This document shows positions 43,833 to 55,000 of a DNA stretch of 64,000 nucleotides, piece after piece. A program made the position numbers and the translations under genes. Position 1 is the first letter of the stretch; every line of letters begins with the position of its first letter. The stretch is taken from positions 1 to 64,000 of IMG/VR virus record IMGVR_UViG_3300009419_000014, one strand, 5' to 3'. The notes under the pieces are model-generated. The model searched no databases. It was not told the origin of the DNA and worked only from the letters and a program-made list of their open reading frames with translations. This DNA is from a virus.

Positions 43833-45998
43833 ATGAAAGATTTAAGTACGGTTGCACATCACCCAGTAAGTGAACAACTAGCGCAAATCTTATGTCAAAA
43901 GACTCAAAATAGTAATCCATTGTTCTTCAGAATACTGGTTGGCTATTACTGGTCTAAAATTGCATCATTTATGCGCTGTGATATTGCTACTAAAGACAGA
44001 GGTAAAATTCCTGTCAATATGTACGCAATTAACCTTGCCACATCAGGTTATGGTAAAGGTTTAAGTACTAACGTAATGGAAGAACAAGTTATCTCTCTAT
44101 TTCGTGAAAGATTCTTAGAAGAAACTTTACCGTTAATCTGTGAAACCAGTTTACGTAATTTAGCTGCAAAGCGAGCCAATAAGAAAGGATTATCTGATCC
44201 TGATACAGAAATCATCAAAGTAGAGAAAGAATACGAGAACGCTGGTACTATGGTATTCAGTTTTGACAGTGGTACACCTGCTGCTATCAAACAGATGCGT
44301 CATAAGCTATTAATGGCTACAGCTGGTTCAGTTAATCTTGAAATTGATGAAATCGGTTCTAACTTACTTGGTAACGTAGATGTATTAAATACATTTCTTG
44401 AATTGTACGATGTAGGTCGTATTAAACAAAAACTTACCAAAAATACTGCTGAGAACACTCGTGCAGAAGAAATTGATGGTCGTACACCAACTAACATGAT
44501 GTTATATGGTACTCCATCTAAATTATTCGATGGCGGTAAAGTAGAAGCTGAATTAGTTACAATGTTAGATACTGGCTTTGGTCGTCGCTGTTTCTTTGGT
44601 TATACTCGTGATAACAAAAAGACAGGTAAGAAAACTGCTCAAGAAATCTTAGCTATGATGACTGACCCCGGTAATGATCAGTTCCTAACTGACTTATCTG
44701 TACAGTTACTTGATTTAGCTGACATCATGAACTTTAACAAAACATTATTGGTAGACCAGAATGTTACCTTAGCTTATATCGAATATAAGTTAAGATGTGA
44801 AGAGTTAGCAGAAACCTTACCTGAACATGATGAAATCCGTAAAGCAGAAATCAATCACCGTTATTTTAAAGCACTTAAGCTTGCTGGTGCATATGCGTTT
44901 ATTGATGGTGCTCCAGAGATTACAGAAGACCACTTGTATGCAGCTATTAAGCTTGCAGAAGAGTCAGGTAAAGCATTTGAACAAATGATGTCTCGTGATC
45001 GTCCTTATGTTAAGTTAGCTCGTTATATTGCTTCATGTGAGCAAGATTTAACTCAAGCTGATTTAGTAGATGACTTACCATACTATCGCGGCTCCGCTGC
45101 GCAGAAACAGGAATTAATGAGTCTTGCTACTGCATATGGTTACAAAAATAACATCATTATCAAACGTAGTTACTTAGATGGTATTGAGTTTATTCGTGGG
45201 GAATCTCTAAAAGAAACCACCATTGATAAAGTCACATTGTCTTATAGTAATGACTTTGCTAAAGACTATAAACCAGTTACTGTTCGTTTCGATCAATTAC
45301 AGAAGTTTGTACTGAAACCTGATTTGCATTTTACAAATCATGCATTTATTGATGAACATCGTCAAGAAAACAATGCAATCCAAGGTTTTAACTTACTGAT
45401 TCTTGATGTTGATAAAGGCTTTGCCATTAAGACATTCCAAGAGTTATTTAAGGAATACACCTACTTACTTTACACAACTAAACGACATAACGAAAACAAC
45501 AACGGTATTGACCGCTATCGTATCATTTTCCCAATGAGCCATGTACTTAAGCTTACAGATGTTGAGTACAAAGAGTTTATGTCAAACGTATTCCAATGGT
45601 TGCCATTTGAATCGGATGAACAGACTGCTCAACGTGCAAGAAAGTGGATGACTAATGCTAACGGTATTGTTTATCACAACGATGGTAAAATGTTTGATGT
45701 ATTGCCGTTTATTCCTAAAACAGCTAAGAACGATGAACGTCGTAACAAGTTAGAAGGTCAAACAAACTTTACTAACTTAGAACGTTGGTTTATCAATAAC
45801 ACTGGTGAAGGTAATCGTAGTAACCAATTAATCAAGTATGGTTACATGTTAGTTGAAGCAGGTTTATCTCAACAGAAAGTTGAGAACGGTATTCTGTCAT
45901 TAAATGAAAAAATCCAAGATAAACTTGATGTAACTGAGATAGCTCGTACTATTTTTGTTTCTGTACGTAAAGCATTAGCTAAACGTGATAACCCATAG
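43833..45998 (+). CDS. DNA primase (N4 gp43-like)
   Basis: 721 residues. The N-terminal half has a P-loop-like motif ATSGYGKGLS (residues 70-79) and resembles the DUF3987-type domain of phage primase-helicases. The C-terminal half has an archaeo-eukaryotic primase pattern: NLLILDVDKG with Asp525 and Asp527 as metal ligands, then LLYTTKRHNE and DRYRIIFP. In N4 the gene at this place makes the primase. It should prime lagging-strand synthesis for the phage polymerase. The ATG has no strong ribosome site. Confidence 0.85.
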   Translation: MKDLSTVAHHPVSEQLAQILCQKTQNSNPLFFRILVGYYWSKIASFMRCDIATKDRGKIPVNMYAINLATSGYGKGLSTNVMEEQVISLFRERFLEETLPLICETSLRNLAAKRANKKGLSDPDTEIIKVEKEYENAGTMVFSFDSGTPAAIKQMRHKLLMATAGSVNLEIDEIGSNLLGNVDVLNTFLELYDVGRIKQKLTKNTAENTRAEEIDGRTPTNMMLYGTPSKLFDGGKVEAELVTMLDTGFGRRCFFGYTRDNKKTGKKTAQEILAMMTDPGNDQFLTDLSVQLLDLADIMNFNKTLLVDQNVTLAYIEYKLRCEELAETLPEHDEIRKAEINHRYFKALKLAGAYAFIDGAPEITEDHLYAAIKLAEESGKAFEQMMSRDRPYVKLARYIASCEQDLTQADLVDDLPYYRGSAAQKQELMSLATAYGYKNNIIIKRSYLDGIEFIRGESLKETTIDKVTLSYSNDFAKDYKPVTVRFDQLQKFVLKPDLHFTNHAFIDEHRQENNAIQGFNLLILDVDKGFAIKTFQELFKEYTYLLYTTKRHNENNNGIDRYRIIFPMSHVLKLTDVEYKEFMSNVFQWLPFESDEQTAQRARKWMTNANGIVYHNDGKMFDVLPFIPKTAKNDERRNKLEGQTNFTNLERWFINNTGEGNRSNQLIKYGYMLVEAGLSQQKVENGILSLNEKIQDKLDVTEIARTIFVSVRKALAKRDNP

Positions 45999-46006
45999 GA
46001 TAATCC

Positions 46007-46744
46007 ATGAACTATAAAATTGTATTGATTGCAGGTAAGTCTGCTACCGGTAAATCAATGTCGTTACGTAACTTACGTGATCCGCAAGGTGTATGGTACT
46101 TTAACTGTGAAAACAATAAAGCATTACCATTTAAACCTTTATTTCGTTGTATTACTATTACTGATCCAATGCAAGTACTTACTGGTTTTGATAAAGCAGA
46201 AACTAAACCAGAAGTACATACCATTATTATTGATACTTTGACATTCCTTATGGGTATGTATGAATCTCAATATGTACTTAACAGTAATAACACACAAAAA
46301 GCTTGGGGTGATTACGCACAATTCTTCATCAGTAACTTGATGCAAGATAAAGTAGCTAAATCAACTAAGAAAGTAATCTTCTTAGCCCACACAGTAGATG
46401 TTATGAATGAGCTTGAGCAAATCTTAGAGACTTATGTAAAACTCAAAGGCTCTATCATGAACAACGGTGTTGAAGCTTCATTTACTACTGTATTAGGTAC
46501 TAAAAAAGTACCTTTACGTAACTTAGTGGGTTATGAGAATGATAATCTCAAAATCACTGAAGATGAAGAAATTGATGGCTTTAAGTATGTTTACCAAACA
46601 CGTTTAACCAAAAACAGTGTAGGTGAACGTATTCGCTCTCCTTTAGCTATGTGGGATCGTAAAGAAACCTACATTGATAACGATTTACAAATTGTACTGG
46701 ATCGTTTAGATTCATACTACGCAGATACTTCTGCTGCACAATAA
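46007..46744 (+). CDS. P-loop ATPase (N4 gp44-like)
   Basis: 245 residues with Walker A GKSATGKS (residues 10-17), a Walker B-type strand VHTIIIDTLTFLMG (about 70-83) and KVIFLAHTVD further on. This is the RecA/Sak4-type fold of phage ATPases that help recombination or replication. It lies between primase and ssDNA-binding protein, as in N4. Probably loads or remodels recombination proteins on single-stranded DNA. Confidence 0.8.
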   Translation: MNYKIVLIAGKSATGKSMSLRNLRDPQGVWYFNCENNKALPFKPLFRCITITDPMQVLTGFDKAETKPEVHTIIIDTLTFLMGMYESQYVLNSNNTQKAWGDYAQFFISNLMQDKVAKSTKKVIFLAHTVDVMNELEQILETYVKLKGSIMNNGVEASFTTVLGTKKVPLRNLVGYENDNLKITEDEEIDGFKYVYQTRLTKNSVGERIRSPLAMWDRKETYIDNDLQIVLDRLDSYYADTSAAQ

Positions 46745-46770
46745 TTTTGAACCAATAAGAGAATATTACC

Positions 46771-47517
46771 ATGAGTTTATTAAATACCATTCAATCAGAT
46801 GCATCAGTTAAAACAGAAGACAAAGATGTCTTAGGTGGTCGTTCTTTATTCCCTACTAACATCTATGTTGGTAAATTAGAAGCAGTATGGTTATCTGCAT
46901 CTGCTTCTGGTGCCATTGCTGTAAACATTAGTGCAAATATCGAAGGTAAAAACATTCGTCAAACTTCTTACATTACTAATGCTAAGAAAGAAGACTTTTA
47001 CATTGACAAAAAAACATCAGAAAAGAAAGCAATGCCTTCTGTCATGATGTTTAACGCTTTAGTTAAATTAGTAACTAGTAAAAACAGTTATCGCGAATTA
47101 ACTACAGAAAAACGTACTTTATCTCTGTGGGATTCTACCCAACAGAAAGAAGTACCAACTGCTGTAGATTGTTTTGTTGAACTGCACAATGCTGAAGTTG
47201 GTATTGCTGTAGAACAACAAATTGTAGATAAGTCTGAGAAAGGTAACGGTGGTAAGTATTTCCCTACCGGTGAAACCCGTGAACAGAACGAAATCACAAA
47301 GTTCTTTGATGCTGCTACCAAAAAGACAGTAACTGAGATGTTAGGTAACTCAGAAGCTTCTTTTGCTGGTAAATGGTTAGAAAAGAACAAAGACAAGGTA
47401 ATTGACAAAGAATCGAAGGAATCTAAGGAACTTCGTAAGAACGGTAAAGCCACTAAAGCAGTCTTACCTGCTGCTGGTGGTGCTACTGAACCTGCTGAAG
47501 ACCTGTTTGGTGATTAA
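46771..47517 (+). CDS. Single-stranded DNA-binding protein (N4 gp45-like)
   Basis: 248 residues. Beta-rich N-terminal two thirds (VGKLEAVWLSASASGAIAVN, GKNIRQTSYITNAKK), Lys-rich helix, and an acidic C-terminal tail (TEPAEDLFGD) as in many SSBs. In N4 the SSB also activates host RNA polymerase at late promoters through its C-terminal part, so this protein probably has both roles. Start ATG 46771 follows AAGAGAATATTACC. A terminator follows at 47536. Confidence 0.85.
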   Translation: MSLLNTIQSDASVKTEDKDVLGGRSLFPTNIYVGKLEAVWLSASASGAIAVNISANIEGKNIRQTSYITNAKKEDFYIDKKTSEKKAMPSVMMFNALVKLVTSKNSYRELTTEKRTLSLWDSTQQKEVPTAVDCFVELHNAEVGIAVEQQIVDKSEKGNGGKYFPTGETREQNEITKFFDAATKKTVTEMLGNSEASFAGKWLEKNKDKVIDKESKESKELRKNGKATKAVLPAAGGATEPAEDLFGD

Positions 47518-47535
47518 TCGATCCTAGTCAATCCT

Positions 47536-47560
47536 AGCCCCTTTATTGGGGCTTTTTTAT
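47536..47560 (+). terminator. Rho-independent terminator after SSB
   Basis: AGCCCC-TTTATT-GGGGCT followed by TTTTTATTTAT. It separates the SSB gene from the resolvase gene. Confidence 0.9.
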
Positions 47561-47572
47561 TTATGGTGACGT

Positions 47573-48130
47573 ATGGCCCGTACACTAAAGATCTTAGGTA
47601 TTGACCCAAGCATGAATAACTTTGGTTATGCCGCTGCCACATTCGATTTAGACACGCAGGAACTGGTATATACGTCGATAGCGTTAAACAGTCCTGCCAA
47701 ACCCTCAAAGAAAAAAACAGTGCGTCAAAACAGCATAGATTTAGATTTGGCTCGTGATCACTTCAAAGCCTTAACTAAATTTGTAGACAGATTTGACATT
47801 GTTTGTGTAGAGATTCCTGTAGGTAGTCAAACAGCTCGTGCAATGGCTTCTTATGGAATTTGTATTGGTCTTCTTGCTTCTATTGGTAAACCACTTATTC
47901 AGGTTACACCGATAGAGGTAAAGCTTGCAGCTACCGATAACAAGAAAGCTACCAAGCGAGAAATGATTAATTGGGCTTTTTCTCAAAATTCTCAATTAAA
48001 ATGGTTGACTCGTACATCCAACGGCGATAATATACTTATCGACAACAACGAACACATGGCAGATGCAATGGCAGCAATCAAAGCTGGTATATCTACCGAT
48101 GAGTTCAAAACAATACTCTTAAGTAAATAA
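47573..48130 (+). CDS. RuvC-like Holliday junction resolvase
   Basis: 185 residues with an RNase H-like resolvase fold: first strand ILGIDPSMNNFGYA with Asp11, VCVEIPVGSQTARAMASYG with Glu80, and EHMADAMAAIKAG with Asp164. These are the acidic residues of RuvC-type enzymes. It should cut branched DNA before packaging or during recombination. Follows the SSB terminator by 13 bases, so it may depend on read-through or a weak promoter. Confidence 0.88.
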   Translation: MARTLKILGIDPSMNNFGYAAATFDLDTQELVYTSIALNSPAKPSKKKTVRQNSIDLDLARDHFKALTKFVDRFDIVCVEIPVGSQTARAMASYGICIGLLASIGKPLIQVTPIEVKLAATDNKKATKREMINWAFSQNSQLKWLTRTSNGDNILIDNNEHMADAMAAIKAGISTDEFKTILLSK

Positions 48131-48141
48131 AGGAAAACATC

Positions 48142-48411
48142 ATGCGTATTACTCTGAAACAAACTGAAATTCAAGCTGCTCTGGTTGGTTATGTTGCTGG
48201 TCTGGGTGTTGGTGGTGATGCAGTTCAAACTGCTCAAGTCGTATTCACCAAAGGTCGTAAAGGTAATGGCCTGACTGCTGAAATCGTTATCGGTGAAGCT
48301 CTGGAAGCCGATGAAGTTGAATCAGAAGCAACTGACTCAGCTGAAGCTACTGAAGCTGCTGTAGAAGCTCCTGCTGCTGCTAAAGTAGAACCAGAAGACG
48401 CATTTGCTTAA
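48142..48411 (+). CDS. Acidic protein, 89 aa
   Basis: A folded N-terminal half (ITLKQTEIQAALVGYVAGLG) and a strongly acidic, Ala/Glu-rich tail from about residue 50. The tail resembles SSB-type acidic ends. Unknown function; terminator 18 bases after the stop. Confidence 0.7.
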   Translation: MRITLKQTEIQAALVGYVAGLGVGGDAVQTAQVVFTKGRKGNGLTAEIVIGEALEADEVESEATDSAEATEAAVEAPAAAKVEPEDAFA

Positions 48412-48428
48412 TAAGCAAATAAACGAAG

Positions 48429-48452
48429 AAGCCGCTTAATTGCGGCTTTTTT
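48429..48452 (+). terminator. Rho-independent terminator
   Basis: AAGCCGC-TTAATT-GCGGCTT then TTTTG. Seven-base-pair stem, good U tract. Confidence 0.88.
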
Positions 48453-48480
48453 GTATCTTTAATTTGTTGGAGTACAAGTA

Positions 48481-48828
48481 ATGCCTGAAGAAACTAAACA
48501 AGTTGACACAGTAAACAAAACTGAACCAACTACAGTAGTTACTGTTGATCCTGCTCTTGAAGGTGCAGAAGAAACTGTAACTATGCAAGTTACTCAATCT
48601 GATGATGTTGGTGATCAAGAATCACCAGTTGTTCTTGAAGATTGGCAACAACGTATGTTAGATGAAATGTCTGAACTAGAAGAGCGTATTATTAAAGCAA
48701 ACGCTTATGTAGTTAACTTAGACCGAGATTCTATTGATCATCGTCAATTACAAAACCAAATCCAGGCTATGCGTGAGTATCGCCAAGCATTAGGTTTACG
48801 TATTGCTCGGTTAGTACCACAACAATGA
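48481..48828 (+). CDS. Acidic and coiled-coil protein, 115 aa
   Basis: The first 50 residues are acidic and probably disordered; the rest is a coiled coil (LDEMSELEERIIKANAYVVN, QAMREYRQALGLRIARL). No family named. It overlaps the following membrane-protein gene by 4 bases. Confidence 0.7.
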   Translation: MPEETKQVDTVNKTEPTTVVTVDPALEGAEETVTMQVTQSDDVGDQESPVVLEDWQQRMLDEMSELEERIIKANAYVVNLDRDSIDHRQLQNQIQAMREYRQALGLRIARLVPQQ

Positions 48829-49025
48829 TTAAAACTATCAGGAAGATAATTCTTGGTATTTTTGGTGGAGTGGCTATCGTTTTACTGATAGCCGCTATAC
48901 TTGCTGCTATATGGGTTGCTGCTTACATTGGTGTAGCAATAACTATCTTCTTAATAGGTTACTTCCTTGTAACCCAGTACATCGAATACAAATCAGATGT
49001 TGTTAAAAAGGTGAATCCCAAATAA
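48825..49025 (+). CDS. Small membrane protein, 66 aa
   Basis: Basic N-terminus, then a long hydrophobic stretch that can form two membrane helices (FGGVAIVLLIAAILAAIWVA and IGVAITIFLIGYFLV), and a polar end. Last rightward gene. Its 3' end overlaps the end of the convergent vRNAP gene by 33 bases, with no terminator between. Confidence 0.7.
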   Translation: MIKTIRKIILGIFGGVAIVLLIAAILAAIWVAAYIGVAITIFLIGYFLVTQYIEYKSDVVKKVNPK

Positions 49026-52000
49026 AGTGTCTACATGATCCAATGGATCAGCAAACTTAGCTTCAATCGTATTTGGCATCACAACTGCACCATCAAATAT
49101 ATCAGCAATGTTTATTCCTAAGATTTGTTGCACTAAGAACAATGACAACACGTTACCAGTTCTTTCTGTTAACTGTCTTAGGATAACTTTCTGAATACGT
49201 ATAAAGAACTTACTAAACATAACTAAACCCATGTCATTCAGATACTGAATACTCTTATGTGTTGGTAAGTCATAGTTAACAAATGTTTCTACAATATTAT
49301 TGATAGAATCTTCCTCACTCATTTTTTGTTTGGTTAAGTTGTGTTGATGCAACGTAAACCGAGCAACAAAGTCACTAATCTGTGTAGCATTACGCATTGC
49401 TTTATAAAGTTGCGTATCATGTGTTACAAACAGAATCTTACTCATGTCTTTGATAACATCAGGTATTTTAGATGTAAGTGGATAAGTTACCTTTTCCAAT
49501 TTACTCTGATAACTGAATGTATCCTCATCCATGTCCACATCTTCAACAATCGTCTGATAAATACCTTCTTGAACCAATGAATAAACTGGGTTTGTGCTAA
49601 TACTGTTTTCCAGTAAAGCAATCTCACGTTTCATCTTGGCAGCTTCAGTAACAGACAGATTATTTTTGTTTTCCAATTCCAACTTCAAACTATCCAACTT
49701 GTTTTTATCTTTCTGGTATTTATTAGCACCTTTCCATGCAATAGAGTGGTACTTAAGAATATCACTGAAAGAAACACCTTCAGTCATCAGTACTGCAAAG
49801 TTAGAGATAACGTTACCAACTAAAGTAGCACCTGTCTTAACAACAATAGTATCTTTAGCCATACGTACAATTTCTTGCCATACTTCTTCACCTTGATGTA
49901 CTAAAGGTTTCTGTAACAACTCAAGTACATGTCTTGCTGCGTAGTTAAGCATCTTGTTCTGTACTTTACTTTGTTCCTGTAGCTTCTCAGCCCACTCACC
50001 CACAGTAAACTTACGGAAACCAAAGATTAAACGTAAGTCTTTCTTCTTAACATATAATCCCTTAGTACCAAATAACTTAGTAGCTTCAATACGCATTTCT
50101 TCTGGAAGAGTAAACCATAACTCTTTCATTGCTGGATCAGTACTGTTAATACCAACTAACACAAACTCTTTAGGTGACTTAACAAACTCTGCATCAAACT
50201 CTTGCTTTAAAGTCTCAACTACAACACTGTTAATTGTTTTAGTATTAGCTTTATCTTTAATTTGTGCAGTCATACCAGATAAAATGTCATCAAAAGAATT
50301 GTGTCTTTTTAACAACTTTTCTTTATTAGCATCTGACATTTCATACCGGTAATTTACTACATCACCATCTAAGTTAAATACAGGTGTTAACAATACAGTC
50401 TTAGTATTACCTGATGCAGTCATACCTACGTTACTTGCAATTTCCATATCTTTATTAATTGCTTGGATATTTAAATAAGCATCCAAACCAATATTAGTAC
50501 TCATAGTATCTTTGTTAACAAAACCATCCAGTATATCTGTACCCATGCTTTGTTTAGAAGTCAGGGATACAATACCAGCAGAGTTAGTTGCTAACTTAGC
50601 AGCAGTGTTACGGTATATCTCCATTTTTGATCCATTAGGATCACGCACATCACCATAGATATATTGTTGAGTTGGTTTGTATCCTGCTTTAACTAACTCT
50701 GCAATTTTAACAAAATCAGTTACGTCAACTACTTGTACTGCAATATTAGGATCAGTAATTTCTTTGACATACCCTTTACGCATCAATGCTGGATTACCAT
50801 CAAAGTTTTCATTACGTGAATCTACTTTGTAGTTACGGTGATGTTCCATAGTAAAACTCAAACCATTGTTGTTTAGTGTTTTACCAGAAGCTACTTCTTT
50901 ATCAAAAATAGATACCACGTTAGCTTTAACTTTAGAATCAACTAAGTTCAGAGCCATTAAAGTAACTAATTCATCAACATCTTTTTCTAATTGGTTGTTG
51001 TCTACCTTATTATCTTGCATACGTTTCTTGATAATTGGATTACCAAAGCCGTTAGCAATTTGATAAGCATTCAATCCTTGATTACCACGAATCTCAGTTC
51101 CAGTGATCATCTTATTAGATAAACCAGTACTTTGGTCTAATACCCAACGACCAACACCTTGAGTATACGTTTTCTTAATTAAAGCTTGTTTATCTTCAAT
51201 TACTTTAGTTAACTTGGATTCATCTTTTAATAAATCATAGATTTCATCATAAGTGTAACCATATTCCAGTAACGCAGTTAAATCAGTTTTTAATACTGCT
51301 TTAGTAATAGCAGCTTTCTCTTCTTTATTTAAAGTGTAGCTGTACTGCTCATTAAGAGTATTCTTAACAGTAGTTGCTACATGCTTACGTAATTGGTCAA
51401 TATGTTTATTAGATAAACGTAATAACTTATGCCAGTGTTTATTTTTAGATGTAACACCTGCAATTTCCTGAGCTAACGACAAAGCAAAGTTATCTTGGGT
51501 CATATTTAAACGACTACGTGTTTGACGTAACGCTTTAGCCCAAGTACCTGCTTTACTGTTACCAGCAACAGCAATTGCCTTAGTAGTCACACGAACAACA
51601 GTATTCTTGCTGTTTTTGAATCGTGAGCTATTAGCAGCTGCAACAATCGGTGCTACTACCCATGCTTTAAGCTTAGCGGTTGAGGCTGTGCTGAACGCTA
51701 ACACCGCATCTATACCTTGCATCACTTTGCTTTGATGTTTCACCTGAACGCCAGCCAGAGCCGATACAAGCGTTGCCAACTGAGCATCTACTTTCTTCCC
51801 GGCAATGTTCAACACCCGGTCAGTCAGCTTATCCATAGCAAACTGAATCATGTCCAGTAATGCATTAACTATGCTGTCAAATTTCTGGATTAACCATGTA
51901 TTTGATTTAGTTTTACTGTGTTCTGGTCTTAATTTAGTTTTAAGAGCCATAAGTACATTTGGTTTATTTAATGCTTTCATAAAGGCAGCATTAGTAGTAC

Positions 52001-55000
52001 CAAAGGCAACAAACTCTTCTAACGCACTATTTGTCTTAGTAGTAGTAACAATTCCTGTAGCGGGATCAGTAATCTTACGTACACGTACCGTTGTGTTATT
52101 AAAGATATAATTTAATCTATCTGTAGCATCATCAATCTGTTCTTGTGTTGGATTACTGATAGTATTACCAGCTTGATCCAAAGATAAAAAATCTTTATAA
52201 GTAATGTCACCACTATCCACTAAATCTTTTACTGCGTTGAACATAGCAGTAATACGTTTTACTTCTACAGCACCTGATGATAAAGCATGTCCAATAATGT
52301 TATGGATCATTTCATGTACATAAACTTCTTGTGCAGATAAACCGTACTCAAAATCACCAACACTTGTAGCAATTTCAATTTGGCGTTTACCATTAACATC
52401 CTGCATGAATCTACCACGAGTAGCTTCATCTACAGTACCTAACACAACTAACGTAGGTTGTAATACTTTATTAATCATTTCTGATAAAACAGAACGTAAG
52501 TGTTCTTTATGTTCTGTATTGTCTTCTACACTACCTAATGTTTCCAGTTGATTAAAAATATCCATTGAGTTATCAACAGTTGCGTTATAAGTCTGTGCTT
52601 GTGAAAAGTCTTCAGTTCCTTTAGTTACATCCTGAGAACCTAACAAATCTTTCATTTCCTTAAACACATCTTGTACAACTTCTTCAACAACTACTTCATC
52701 AGTATCAATAACACTATTACCAGTTAAATAAGCACCATTAGGTTTATCATATTGAGATATGGTACTAACTTTTAAAGATGAACGTAACTTATTAGACATT
52801 TCAATATTTAATTCAATCTGATCTTTTACTTCAGTTGGATTAAGTGTTTGATCATATCTATCTGTCATTCTGTTTAATTTATCTTCAATACCATATGCTT
52901 GTGCTGCTTTAATTGCATTATCTAACATTAACTCTACAGAAGTCTCAATGTTATAATTACCCATAACCATTTGGTTATAAGCTTTGTTTATTGCTGTGGT
53001 ATTATTATCAGCATCTGCAATAGTTGAGCCAATAGCATCATGTACGTTCAAGCCAACTACTTCAGACAATGCACCAAACATAGTATGAGCATCCAACATC
53101 TGAACAGCAGTAGGAATACCACTAGCACCCGGTTCTTCTAAAGCAATAGCACTAGCGTTGACAGTACGTTGCTTATTACCGTTACTACCAATTTTACCTG
53201 CGTACTCTTGTACTACAGCAAATGCTTTAGCTTTTGCATCAGTTTTATAACCTTTGCGCTTCTTCTCTTTAAATAACAGAATACCTTCACTGTTATCTTT
53301 AGAAGTAGGAGTAGCAAGTACAGGCCAGTATGGTTTGAGTTGATTAATTAATTCATCACGTTGATCTTTAGATAAACTACTAACACCCAGCTCAGCTAAC
53401 TTATTTTTCTCTTCAATGTCATAAATTTCTTTAAACACACGGAAAGCATAAGTAATAGCTTGGTTTGCTGTTTGACGATTATCAAGCAATCTACCATACA
53501 CAGAATACATAGCATTATCTAATGTAGGGCCATACACCATAGCAATAACATGCTTTAAGCCTTCTTCAGCAGTTACTTTAATTTGCTTACCTTCCATTGT
53601 AGTAATTGTGTATTTATCTTTAATATTTGACAGTTGCCATTCTAATGGACTATCCATATCAAAGTTAGCATTAAACAATACGTTTAAAGCTTTAACGATA
53701 CGTTCTTTGTTATTAGTTCCTTTATTAACATCATTTTCTAATTGATCGTACATTCTTTCAATAATACCATCAGATACTTTATCTAAAATAGAATCTAAGC
53801 CGGCATTATAAATAGATGTCATTGTAGGAGACTTAGCCATATCACGACCAAGCTTTTCAACTTCACCTAATGTATTAGTCAAATCACCTACTAAAGATGT
53901 AATTGCATTTACACCTTCTAAAGCTTTCTCATTTGAACCAAAGAAATTAATTAAATAACCTAATTTCTTAGCTGTACCTTTCTCAGTTTTAAACTTAGCA
54001 AACAAAGTAGTGTACTCAATATCAGATTTACTGATATAGCCTTTTAACTCATTTACGGCAGCACCCCATCGACTAGCAAGTACTTGGTATGAATCCATGT
54101 TACCTTGTTGTGCTTGGTATTCTAAATATGAGCCATATTCATTATTTTCATACACACCTGTACGTTGCATTGCTTGTTTAAACTGTTCTTTAGTTCTTGC
54201 ACCAGCAAACTGCCATAAACTAATTGCTACACCGTTAGCGACACCATCTGATTCAAATAACAGATCTGTTTCAAACACTTTGTTGTTTACTGATTTAGCA
54301 TAAGCAATCAAACCATGATAAGCATGATAATTAGTACCAAGCTTCTTCACAGCATTAACTAATACCTGTTCACTCATATTACCAGCAACAAGCATATCAA
54401 CAGCTGCTTTAACTTCTGGGATAGTTAACTTAGCATTTAAAGCATCATCATTCTGAATGTTTTCCCATTTCAGTTTAATATCGAATGCTTCCATTAATGC
54501 CATACGGAAAGTCTTAATATGAGCATCATTAGTTAAATCAACAGTCTTATTACCATTCTTCAAACCAATTAAACGACGAATCATTTTATTAGTCTGTGGA
54601 TTAATAGTACTGCTCTTATAACCCATACGTAAGTTCTTCCATACCTCTACAGGTAAGTAGAAATCTTTACCATCAGCATTCTTAACAAAGTCATCAAACT
54701 TTTTAATAACACGAGTGATACTCTTGTTATTTGCTGCCATAGTTTCACGTTTACTCACATGAGCATGAGCAATCTCTTCTTCAGTAGCAAAGCCTGCAAT
54801 AGCTTGTTTAGCTTCAACAGATAACTTGTTATATGATTCAAAAGTATCAGCTAATTGCCAAGGTTCTTGACTCATCTTATTAATAGCTTGGTTCTGTTTT
54901 ACTGATTGAGATTGACGACTACGTTTAACTTTCTTACCTTGTTCTTTAGGTTGAACAAGTAAAGGTTCTTTATCTAATGGCTCAATGTCAAAGATGTTAT

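Noticed and set aside
45087-45101. Promoter-like GCGGC-TCC-GCTGC hairpin inside the primase gene
   Set aside because: It has a wobble pair, lies in the middle of a conserved gene and has no gene start nearby; likely coding chance.
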